Assembly (NCBI GenBank): GCA_039105265.1
Contig: JAPFFF010000001.1
Span: 8,618,001 to 8,682,000, forward strand
DNA length: 64,000 nt
Reading direction: 5' to 3'
Origin: Tritrichomonas musculus
Taxonomy: Eukaryota > Parabasalia > Tritrichomonadida > Tritrichomonadidae
A program made the position numbers and the translations under genes. Under the pieces are notes generated by a model that was not told where the DNA came from, did no database searches, and was given only the letters and a program-made list of their open reading frames with translations. Below, piece by piece: positions 11,255 to 22,542 of the stretch (its first letter is position 1; every line of letters begins with the position of its first letter).

Positions 11255-11576
11255 GAATAAAAATGAGTGATCGTGATCTTAGTTCTCAATTTTGAATGAA
11301 TAAAAAAAATATTAGTTATAAATATCTTAATGTTCTTTTATTATTTTTATTTGAAACTTTTATAAATAATTTTAATTAAAGATCATTTTAATAAATCTAT
11401 TTAAAGTATTTGATTTTTGTTGCTTTAACATATTTTTTTACGATAAAAAAACCCCCTAACTTTTTTTGTTATATTGTATTAAAATATACTTTTTGACATT
11501 TTTTTGGCGAATATATTTGGTGAAAAAAAGTTAGGGGGTAATTGAAAAAGTTAGGGGGTTTTGAAGTTGACTTAAT

Positions 11577-11700
11577 TAAAGATTTTTTGAGATAAACTTT
11601 TTAGACTTTAAATCAAATTAATGATTTTTTGAGATAAACTTTTTAGACTTTAAGTCCTATTTACGACTTTTTAGGCGATCAAGTTCGAGTCCACCTATAT
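11577..11700. repeat. Repeat block related to the 5963-7276 arms
   Basis: Two copies, 42 bp apart, of a block containing TTTTGAGATAAACTTTTTAG, followed by GATCAAGTTCGAGTCC. The same strings occur in the arms of the 5963-7276 element (there GATCAAAAAAGTTCGAGAC). The pogo-type element thus has related sequence on both sides. This could be a divergent third arm of that inverted-repeat family. Confidence 0.6.
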
Positions 11701-11985
11701 GTTTTATTTAATTATAAGAAACTAAAAAACAATTAAAAATGCATGAAAATAGTATGGATTAATTATATAGCTCAGAAAAGTAAAGTTTGTGTTATAAAAA
11801 AAAATTGGCCCAAAATTTTGCTTTCATCGCTATATATACTTTGTTTCACCAAATATTTATTCGATTTATTCGGATTAAAAGCCAATCGGATCTGCCAATT
11901 TTTTTTTTCTCTTATAAAATGGCTTGAAATTTAAACTATTTATTTGAAAAAGTGAAAAGCAATCACTTCACAAAATATGATATTT
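11701..11985. other. Short intergenic stretch, no supported gene
   Basis: A 63-codon open frame (11743-11934) has no recognisable motif and is probably chance. Otherwise AT-rich sequence between the repeat block and the Tc1-type element. Confidence 0.5.
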
Positions 11986-11987
11986 TA

Positions 11988-13464
11988 AACTTAATTAAAT
12001 AATGTTTACCTTTCTCACAAAATATTTGTATGATATTTTTTTAAATATTTCTATAAGTTTTTATAAAAAGTAGCTATCGGGAGGTAAACTTTATTTTTTT
12101 TTCTCCACTATATCTTTCAAATTTCAATTAAAAAAAAAAATAAAATATATTGAAAAAGTTATTTTTTATTTATCATTGATAAAAACTTTTTTTGTAATTG
12201 GATCTGTGTAATAATAAATATGGGTTCGATATTTATCGTGTTCTTTTTTAACATCTTTCCATTTGCCGTTAAGGCTTTCGCCATTGGAATTTTTGCATAT
12301 TCTGCATCTTGCCCAAAATGATTGATAATATGAGTGAAGTTTTGCATCAGGAATTAAATTCCATTCTTGTGAAATTGCTTTGAAAAGTTCTTCCTTACTA
12401 GTAAACTTTCTTCCTGCCAATCTTTTTTTAATATATGCCCAGACTTGTTCAATTGGTGACAAGTCTGGGCTTTTTGCAGGCCATGGCAAGTATTCTCTGA
12501 CTTTGGTATTCAGAAATGAAGTCGTAAATTTGGATCGATGGCTGGGTGCGTTGTCTTGTTGCCAGACATATGAGTGGCCAAATATACATTCAATTTTTTT
12601 CGAAAATTTGATTTTGCTTAAGAGTGTCAACATATTTTTGTGAATTAACATGACCATTGAAAAATAGTAAAGGAGTTCGAAAGCCTCTTGGGCCAATCCC
12701 TCCCCAAATCATTATTGAAATCGGATGAGCTTCTTTTGTGAAGAATGATTCGGGAGGGTGATGGCCCCATTCTCGCCAAATGCCTCCTTCCTCCAAATTT
12801 TCACATATTGTAGATTCATCAGTGAAAATTATAGGAGGCAAGGCATGGGGCTCATAGGATAATATAATATCAGACATTTGTATACGAGCTTGTTTATGAT
12901 CTTCGGTGAGTGGTGAAATTGCTGTTTTACGATAATATTTGATTTTATTATCATTCAAAACTTTTTTGGCAGACGGAGGTGACACATTGAATTAATTTGA
13001 AATTGAATTCAATGATTGAGTTGGCTTTTGTCTCATCGATTCAATTATATCGTTTTTGACCTCTTCCGTTATTGTTATTGGCCTTCCTCGTTTGGGAGAT
13101 AATTCTTTTGTTTTTTGATAATTATAATAAAATTTTCTTATGGTTTCTGGATTTCGATTCATTATTTGGCCAATGATTCCCCATTGATTATTTTTTTCTT
13201 TGGCATAAATTAAAATTTGTACTTTTTCTTCCTCTGTTAATGGGTTCATGTTACTCATCAAAACAAATGGCTGAAAATTTATGAACAAAATTCAATCATT
13301 TTTTTGAATGAATTTAATCGGCTTTTTTTATTTTGATTTTGAAAGTACTTATTGAAATAAATTGATAATTTTTTTTCAATTTTCAATTTTTTTATTTTTT
13401 TTTGATATAAACCTCTCGTAAACCTATCATTTTTGAGAGGAGGTAAACATTATTTAATTAAGTT
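11988..13464 (-). mobile_element. Tc1-type DD34E element, 1.48 kb
   Basis: The ends are perfect inverted repeats of about 23 bp (AACTTAATTAAATAATGTTT and on to ACC). They are flanked by TA on both sides (11986-11987 and 13465-13466), the target duplication expected of Tc1/mariner. Inside each end a second AGGTAAAC-like or GGTTTAC-like motif recurs (near 12074 and 13424), possibly extra transposase-binding sites. The single transposase gene is damaged, so this copy is probably dead but not old. Confidence 0.85.
12166..13288 (-). pseudogene. Tc1-type transposase, broken
   Basis: Reading leftward from 13288, the first 98 residues form a helix-turn-helix part (GRPITITEEVKNDIIESM). An in-frame TAA lies near 12989-12991, after which the same frame continues through the first catalytic Asp (IIFTDEST) and MIWGGIG. 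A frameshift near 12630 then moves the reading to the frame ending at 12166. That frame holds the second Asp (QQDNAPSH) and the Glu (SPDLSPIEQVW), with 34 residues between them, the Tc1 DD34E spacing. All catalytic residues are present; the two lesions are the only ones I see. With them the full protein would have been roughly 370 residues, close to the usual length. Confidence 0.88.
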
Positions 13465-13466
13465 TA

Positions 13467-13708
13467 TTTTTATTCAAATAAATTTGAATGAATTTTCACA
13501 AATTAAAAAATAAAATTATCAATTATTTTTATTAATCTATTAAACTGAAATATCTAAAAAAAAGTATATCTTGAAGTTGTAGGATAAATTTATTAATTAA
13601 ACAAATAGTATAATTTATAAAATTTATATCATAAATTTTAGCAATAATAAATAATAAAAATTTTGGCAGGATCTTGGCTTGTGTACATCTGTTTAAAAGT
13701 AACTTTTT
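13467..13708. other. Spacer between Tc1-type and giant mariner elements, no gene
   Basis: AT-rich spacer of about 240 bp. A 63-codon open frame on the minus strand crosses the end of the next element and is probably chance. Confidence 0.5.
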
Positions 13709-13710
13709 TA

Positions 13711-14302
13711 CAGGGTCGGACATGCAAAATGGGAAAGCCTCTCAATCTTCTCAATCCACTTTTTAAAAACTTTTTTTGAATACTCATTCAAATTGGTTAT
13801 CGGCGTTTTTATATTTTCCCGCCAAAAATTGAATTAATTGCCTTACTATTTGGGAAAAATTGAATAGAAAAATTGGATTTTTTTATTTTTTAAAAATGTA
13901 TTATTTATAGTAATGTTCATTTATTTTTGTAAAAAAATAATTGATTTTATAGAATTTTTTTTGAGATATTTACATTTTATTTTAGTTTTTAAGATTTATT
14001 TTTTGGCCTTACTAAATGGGAATTTTGACACTACAAAATTGAATGGTTTTGCCTTACTAAATGGGAAACTTTCTGAGGAAATTTTTTATGATTTAAAAAA
14101 TTATTAATAACTCAATAGATATTTGGTTTCTAGAAATTTTATTCATAGGGTTTTAATTATAATTTAATAGAGAGTATTTTAAAATGATGCTAATATTGAA
14201 TTAGTATGGATGGTTTAATATCAAAATATTTGGAATCTTTTTTAAAAAATAAAAATAAAAAAAAGTTTAAAAATATATTTTATGTTATAAAGTATTTGAT
14301 AA
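13711..14302. repeat. Left end of the giant element with subterminal repeats
   Basis: The terminal motif CAGGGTCGGACATGCAAAAT is followed by three forward copies of a GCCTTACTAAATGGGAA-type sequence at about 13840 (with a TATT variant), 14005 and 14051. The terminal motif itself ends in a shortened version (AAAATGGGAAAG). Repeats of this kind near transposon ends are commonly binding sites for the element's transposase; that role here is inferred. Confidence 0.75.
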
Positions 14303-17300
14303 TTCATTCACAGCAATCTATTGATGGAATTCAAAGCAAACTACTGATGGAATTCAATGCAGTTTATTGATGGAGTTCAAAGTAGTCTATTGATGGAACT
14401 CAAGGAAGTCTATTGATGGAATTCAATGCAGTTTATTGATTGAATTTACAGCAGTCTATTGATGGAACTCAATGCAGTCTATTGATGGAATTCAATGCAG
14501 TTTATTGATTGAATTTACAGCAGTCTATTGATGGAACTCAAGGCAGTCTATTGATGGAACTCAAGGCAGTCTATTGATGGAATTCAATGCAGTTTATTGA
14601 TTGAATTTACAGCAGTCTATTGATGGAACTCAATGCAGTCTATTGATGGAACTCAAGGCAGTCTATTGGTTGAATTTACAGTAGTCTATTGATGGAACTC
14701 AAGGCAGTCTATTGATGGAACTCAAGGCAGTCTATTGGTTGAATTTACAGTAGTCTATTGATGGAACTCAAGGCAGTCTATTGATGGAACTCAAGGCAGT
14801 CTATTGGTTGAATTTACAGTAGTCTATTGATGGAACTCAAGGCAGTTTATTGATTGAATTTACAGCAGTCTATTGATGGAACTCAATGCAGTCTATTGAT
14901 GGAACTCAAGGCAGTCTATTGATGGAACTCAAGGCAGTCTATTGATGGAACTCAAGGCAGTTTATTGATTGAATTTACAGCAGTCTATTGATGGAACTCA
15001 ATGCAGTCTATTGATGGAACTCAAGGCAGTCTATTGATGGAACTCAAGGCAGTCTATTGATGGAACTCAATGCAGTCTATTGATGGAACTCAAGGCAGTC
15101 TATTGATGGAACTCAAGGCAGTCTATTGATGGAACTCAAGGCAGTCTATTGATGGAATTCACAGCAGTCTATTGATGGAACTCAAGGCAGTCTATTGATG
15201 GAACTCAAGGCAGTCTATTGATGGAACTCAAGGCAGTTTATTGATTGAATTTACAGCAGTCTATTGATGGAACTCAATGCAGTCTATTGATGGAACTCAA
15301 GGCAGTCTATTGATGGAACTCAAGGCAGTCTATTGATGGAACTCAATGCAGTTTATTGATTGAATTTACAGCAGTCTATTGATGGAACTCAATGCAGTTT
15401 ATTGATTGAATTTACAGCAGTCTATTGATGGAACTCAATGCAGTCTATTGATGGAACTCAATGCAGTTTATTGATTGAATTTACAGCAGTATATTGATGG
15501 AACTCAAGGCAGTCTATTGATGGAACTCAAGGCAGTCTATTGATGGAACTCAAGGCAGTCTATTGATGGAACTCAATGCAGTTTATTGATTGAATTTACA
15601 GCAGTCTATTGATGGAACTCAATGCAGTTTATTGATTGAATTTACAGCAGTCTATTGATGGAACTCAATGCAGTCTATTGATGGAACTCAAGGCAGTCTA
15701 TTGATGGAACTCAATGCAGTTTATTGATTGAATTTACAGCAGTCTATTGATGGAACTCAATGCAGTCTATTGATGGAACTCAAGGCAGTCTATTGATGGA
15801 ACTCAAGGCAGTCTATTGATGGAACTCAATGCAGTTTATTGATTGAATTTACAGCAGTCTATTGATGGAACTCAATGCAGTCTATTGATGGAACTCAAGG
15901 CAGTCTATTGATGGAACTCAAGGCAGTCTATTGATGGAACTCAAGGCAGTCTATTGATGGAATTCACAGCAGTCTATTGATGGAACTCAAGGCAGTCTAT
16001 TGATGGAACTCAAGGCAGTCTATTGATTGAATTTACAGCAGTCTATTGATGGAACTCAATGCAGTCTATTGATGGAACTCAAGGCAGTCTATTGATGGAA
16101 CTCAAGGCAGTCTATTGATGGAACTCAAGGCAGTCTATTGATGGAACTCAATGCAGTTTATTGATTGAATTTACAGCAGTCTATTGATGGAACTCAAGGC
16201 AGTCTATTGATGGAACTCAAGGCAGTCTATTGATGGAACTCAAGGCAGTCTATTGATGGAACTCAATGCAGTTTATTGATTGAATTTACAGCAGTCTATT
16301 GATGGAACTCAAGGCAGTTTATTGATTGAATTTACAGCAGTCTATTGATGGAACTCAAGGCAGTCTATTGATGGAACTCAAGGCAGTTTATTGATTGAAT
16401 TTACAGCAGTCTATTGATGGAACTCAAGGCAGTCTATTGATGGAACTCAAGGCAGTCTATTGATGGAACTCAAGGCAGTCTATTGATGGAACTCAAGGCA
16501 GTCTATTGATGGAACTCAATGCAGTTTATTGATTGAATTTACAGCAGTCTATTGATGGAACTCAATGCAGTCTATTGATGGAACTCAATGCAGTTTATTG
16601 ATTGAATTTACAGCAGTATATTGATGGAACTCAAGGCAGTCTATTGATGGAACTCAAGGCAGTCTATTGATGGAACTCAAGGCAGTCTATTGATGGAACT
16701 CAAGGCAGTCTATTGATGGAACTCAATGCAGTTTATTGATTGAATTTACAGCAGTCTATTGATGGAACTCAATGCAGTTTATTGATTGAATTTACAGCAG
16801 TCTATTGATGGAACTCAATGCAGTCTATTGATGGAACTCAAGGCAGTTTATTGATTGAATTTACAGCAGTCTATTGATGGAACTCAAGGCAGTCTATTGA
16901 TGGAACTCAAGGCAGTTTATTGATTGAATTTACAGCAGTCTATTGATGGAACTCAATGCAGTCTATTGATGGAACTCAAGGCAGTCTATTGATGGAACTC
17001 AAGGCAGTCTATTGATGGAACTCAAGGCAGTCTATTGATGGAATTCACAGCAGTCTATTGATGGAACTCAAGGCAGTCTATTGATGGAACTCAAGGCAGT
17101 CTATTGATGGAACTCAAGGCAGTCTATTGATGGAACTCAAGGCAGTTTATTGATTGAATTTACAGCAGTCTATTGATGGAACTCAAGGCAGTCTATTGAT
17201 GGAACTCAAGGCAGTCTATTGATGGAACTCAAGGCAGTCTATTGATGGAACTCAAGGCAGTCTATTGATGGAACTCAAGGCAGTTTATTGATTGAATTTA

Positions 17301-20300
17301 CAGCAGTCTATTGATGGAACTCAAGGCAGTTTATTGATGGAACTCAAGGCAGTCTATTGATGGAACTCAAGGCAGTCTATTGATTGAATTTACAGCAGTC
17401 TATTGATGGAACTCAATGCAGTCTATTGATGGAACTCAAGGCAGTCTATTGATGGAACTCAAGGCAGTCTATTGATGGAACTCAAGGCAGTCTATTGATG
17501 GAACTCAAGGCAGTTTATTGATTGAATTTACAGCAGTCTATTGATGGAACTCAAGGCAGTTTATTGATGGAACTCAAGGCAGTCTATTGATGGAACTCAA
17601 GGCAGTCTATTGATGGAACTCAAGGCAGTCTATTGATGGAACTCAAGGCAGTCTATTGATGGAATTCACAGCAGTCTATTGATGGAACTCAAGGCAGTCT
17701 ATTGATGGAACTCAAGGCAGTCTATTGATTGAATTTACAGCAGTCTATTGATGGAACTCAATGCAGTCTATTGATGGAACTCAAGGCAGTCTATTGATGG
17801 AACTCAAGGCAGTCTATTGATGGAACTCAAGGCAGTCTATTGATTGAATTTACAGCAGTCTATTGATGGAACTCAAGGCAGTTTATTGATGGAACTCAAG
17901 GCAGTCTATTGATGGAACTCAAGGCAGTCTATTGATGGAACTCAAGGCAGTCTATTGATGGAACTCAAGGCAGTCTATTGATGGAACTCAAGGCAGTCTA
18001 TTGATGGAATTCACAGCAGTCTATTGATGGAACTCAAGGCAGTCTATTGATGGAACTCAATGCAGTCTATTGATTGAATTTACAGCAGTCTATTGATGGA
18101 ACTCAAGGCAGTCTATTGATGGAACTCAAGGCAGTCTATTGATGGAACTCAAGGCAGTCTATTGATGGAATTCACAGCAGTCTATTGATGGAACTCAAGG
18201 CAGTCTATTGATGGAACTCAAGGCAGTCTATTGATGGAACTCAAGGCAGTCTATTGATGGAACTCAAGGCAGTCTATTGATGGAACTCAAGGCAGTCTAT
18301 TGATTGAATTTACAGCAGTCTATTGATGGAACTCAAGGCAGTCTATTGATGGAACTCAAGGCAGTTTATTGATTGAATTTACAGCAGTCTATTGATGGAA
18401 CTCAATGCAGTCTATTGATGGAACTCAAGGCAGTCTATTGATGGAACTCAAGGCAGTCTATTGATGGAACTCAAGGCAGTCTATTGATGGAATTCACAGC
18501 AGTCTATTGATGGAACTCAAGGCAGTCTATTGATTGAATTTACAGCAGTCTATTGATGGAACTCAATGCAGTCTATTGATGGAACTCAAGGCAGTCTATT
18601 GATGGAACTCAAGGCAGTCTATTGATGGAACTCAAGGCAGTCTATTGATGGAACTCAAGGCAGTTTATTGATTGAATTTACAGCAGTCTATTGATGGAAC
18701 TCAAGGCAGTTTATTGATGGAACTCAAGGCAGTCTATTGATGGAACTCAAGGCAGTCTATTGATGGAACTCAAGGCAGTCTATTGATGGAACTCAATGCA
18801 GTTTATTGATTGAATTTACAGCAGTCTATTGATGGAACTCAATGCAGTTTATTGATTGAATTTACAGCAGTCTATTGATGGAACTCAAGGCAGTCTATTG
18901 ATGGAACTCAAGGCAGTCTATTGATGGAACTCAAGGCAGTCTATTGATTGAATTTACAGCAGTCTATTGATGGAACTCAATGCAGTTTATTGATTGAATT
19001 TACAGCAGTCTATTGATGGAACTCAATGCAGTCTATTGATGGAACTCAAGGCAGTCTATTGATGGAACTCAAGGCAGTCTATTGATGGAACTCAAGGCAG
19101 TCTATTGATGGAACTCAATGCAGTTTATTGATTGAATTTACAGCAGTCTATTGATGGAACTCAAGGCAGTCTATTGATGGAACTCAAGGCAGTCTATTGA
19201 TGGAACTCAAGGCAGTCTATTGATGGAACTCAATGCAGTTTATTGATTGAATTTACAGCAGTCTATTGATGGAACTCAAGGCAGTTTATTGATTGAATTT
19301 ACAGCAGTCTATTGATGGAACTCAAGGCAGTCTATTGATGGAACTCAAGGCAGTTTATTGATTGAATTTACAGCAGTCTATTGATGGAACTCAAGGCAGT
19401 CTATTGATGGAACTCAAGGCAGTCTATTGATGGAACTCAAGGCAGTCTATTGATGGAACTCAAGGCAGTCTATTGATGGAACTCAATGCAGTTTATTGAT
19501 TGAATTTACAGCAGTCTATTGATGGAACTCAATGCAGTCTATTGATGGAACTCAATGCAGTTTATTGATTGAATTTACAGCAGTATATTGATGGAACTCA
19601 AGGCAGTCTATTGATGGAACTCAAGGCAGTCTATTGATGGAACTCAAGGCAGTCTATTGATGGAACTCAAGGCAGTCTATTGATGGAACTCAATGCAGTT
19701 TATTGATTGAATTTACAGCAGTCTATTGATGGAACTCAATGCAGTTTATTGATTGAATTTACAGCAGTCTATTGATGGAACTCAATGCAGTCTATTGATG
19801 GAACTCAAGGCAGTTTATTGATTGAATTTACAGCAGTCTATTGATGGAACTCAAGGCAGTCTATTGATGGAACTCAAGGCAGTTTATTGATTGAATTTAC
19901 AGCAGTCTATTGATGGAACTCAATGCAGTCTATTGATGGAACTCAAGGCAGTCTATTGATGGAACTCAAGGCAGTCTATTGATGGAACTCAAGGCAGTCT
20001 ATTGATGGAATTCACAGCAGTCTATTGATGGAACTCAAGGCAGTCTATTGATGGAACTCAAGGCAGTCTATTGATGGAACTCAAGGCAGTCTATTGATGG
20101 AACTCAAGGCAGTTTATTGATTGAATTTACAGCAGTCTATTGATGGAACTCAAGGCAGTCTATTGATGGAACTCAAGGCAGTCTATTGATGGAACTCAAG
20201 GCAGTCTATTGATGGAACTCAAGGCAGTCTATTGATGGAACTCAAGGCAGTTTATTGATTGAATTTACAGCAGTCTATTGATGGAACTCAAGGCAGTTTA

Positions 20301-22476
20301 TTGATGGAACTCAAGGCAGTCTATTGATGGAACTCAAGGCAGTCTATTGATTGAATTTACAGCAGTCTATTGATGGAACTCAATGCAGTCTATTGATGGA
20401 ACTCAAGGCAGTCTATTGATGGAACTCAAGGCAGTCTATTGATGGAACTCAAGGCAGTCTATTGATGGAACTCAAGGCAGTTTATTGATTGAATTTACAG
20501 CAGTCTATTGATGGAACTCAAGGCAGTTTATTGATGGAACTCAAGGCAGTCTATTGATGGAACTCAAGGCAGTCTATTGATGGAACTCAAGGCAGTCTAT
20601 TGATGGAACTCAAGGCAGTCTATTGATGGAATTCACAGCAGTCTATTGATGGAACTCAAGGCAGTCTATTGATGGAACTCAAGGCAGTCTATTGATTGAA
20701 TTTACAGCAGTCTATTGATGGAACTCAATGCAGTCTATTGATGGAACTCAAGGCAGTCTATTGATGGAACTCAAGGCAGTCTATTGATGGAACTCAAGGC
20801 AGTCTATTGATTGAATTTACAGCAGTCTATTGATGGAACTCAAGGCAGTCTATTGATGGAACTCAAGGCAGTCTATTGATGGAACTCAAGGCAGTCTATT
20901 GATGGAACTCAAGGCAGTCTATTGATGGAACTCAAGGCAGTCTATTGATGGAACTCAAGGCAGTCTATTGATGGAATTCACAGCAGTCTATTGATGGAAC
21001 TCAAGGCAGTCTATTGATGGAACTCAATGCAGTCTATTGATTGAATTTACAGCAGTCTATTGATGGAACTCAAGGCAGTCTATTGATGGAACTCAAGGCA
21101 GTCTATTGATGGAACTCAAGGCAGTCTATTGATGGAATTCACAGCAGTCTATTGATGGAACTCAAGGCAGTCTATTGATGGAACTCAAGGCAGTCTATTG
21201 ATGGAACTCAAGGCAGTCTATTGATGGAACTCAAGGCAGTCTATTGATGGAACTCAAGGCAGTCTATTGATTGAATTTACAGCAGTCTATTGATGGAACT
21301 CAAGGCAGTCTATTGATGGAACTCAAGGCAGTTTATTGATTGAATTTACAGCAGTCTATTGATGGAACTCAATGCAGTCTATTGATGGAACTCAAGGCAG
21401 TCTATTGATGGAACTCAAGGCAGTCTATTGATGGAACTCAAGGCAGTCTATTGATGGAATTCACAGCAGTCTATTGATGGAACTCAAGGCAGTCTATTGA
21501 TTGAATTTACAGCAGTCTATTGATGGAACTCAATGCAGTCTATTGATGGAACTCAAGGCAGTCTATTGATGGAACTCAAGGCAGTCTATTGATGGAACTC
21601 AAGGCAGTCTATTGATGGAACTCAAGGCAGTTTATTGATTGAATTTACAGCAGTCTATTGATGGAACTCAAGGCAGTTTATTGATGGAACTCAAGGCAGT
21701 CTATTGATGGAACTCAAGGCAGTCTATTGATGGAACTCAAGGCAGTCTATTGATGGAACTCAATGCAGTTTATTGATTGAATTTACAGCAGTCTATTGAT
21801 GGAACTCAATGCAGTTTATTGATTGAATTTACAGCAGTCTATTGATGGAACTCAAGGCAGTCTATTGATGGAACTCAAGGCAGTCTATTGATGGAACTCA
21901 AGGCAGTCTATTGATGGAACTCAAGGCAGTCTATTGATGGAACTCAAGGCAGTCTATTGATGGAACTCAAGGCAGTCTATTGATGGAACTCAAGGCAGTC
22001 TATTGATGGAACTCAAGGCAGTTTATTGATTGAATTTACAGCAGTCTATTGATGGAACTCAAGGCAGTTTATTGATGGAACTCAAGGCAGTCTATTGATG
22101 GAACTCAAGGCAGTCTATTGATGGAACTCAAGGCAGTCTATTGATGGAACTCAATGCAGTTTATTGATTGAATTTACAGCAGTCTATTGATGGAACTCAA
22201 TGCAGTTTATTGATTGAATTTACAGCAGTCTATTGATGGAACTCAAGGCAGTCTATTGATGGAACTCAAGGCAGTCTATTGATGGAACTCAAGGCAGTCT
22301 ATTGATGGAACTCAAGGCAGTCTATTGATGGAACTCAAGGCAGTCTATTGATGGAACTCAAGGCAGTCTATTGATGGAACTCAAGGCAGTCTATTGATGG
22401 AACTCAAGGCAGTCTATTGATGGAATTCACAGCAGTCTATTAATTAAATTTACAGCAGTCTATTGATGGAATTCAT
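14303..22476. repeat. 8.2-kb minisatellite array, 23-bp unit
   Basis: About 355 head-to-tail copies of a 23-bp unit. The main type is GCAGTCTATTGATGGAACTC plus AAG; other types have AATG instead of AAGG at the junction, GATTGAATTTACA in place of GATGGAACTCAA, or GGAATTCACA. Copies keep strict 23-bp spacing wherever I measured. Larger blocks are duplicated: 16021-18940 recurs at 18988-21907, offset 2967 bp, exactly 129 units. A smaller block repeats with offset 391 bp (17 units) near 21630 and 22021. Because 23 is not a multiple of three, no long frame can stay open. The array lies wholly inside the giant element, between its left end and the 3' end of its gene. Confidence 0.95.
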
Positions 22477-22542
22477 TTCAATTAATTAAATAAATAAAGT
22501 ATTATATTATATTATTAAAATGAAACTTTTATTGTTATCTAA

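Larger units (their letters stand above)
7297..11569 (-). mobile_element. pogo/CENP-B-type DNA transposon
   Basis: An element of about 4.27 kb. Its ends are imperfect inverted repeats of about 49 bp (7297-7345 and 11521-11569), each built from two copies of a (C)CCCCTAACTTTTT-like motif. A further copy lies inside the right end near 11448-11461. One intact transposase gene fills the right 40%; the left 2.2 kb is noncoding. TA lies at or near both borders, as expected for the Tc1/mariner/pogo superfamily, but I could not fix the target duplication to the base. Confidence 0.75.

Noticed and set aside
14303-22476. CRISPR-like array (many short regular repeats)
   Set aside because: Units are directly adjacent with no unique spacers, and the genome is eukaryotic. 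It is a minisatellite.
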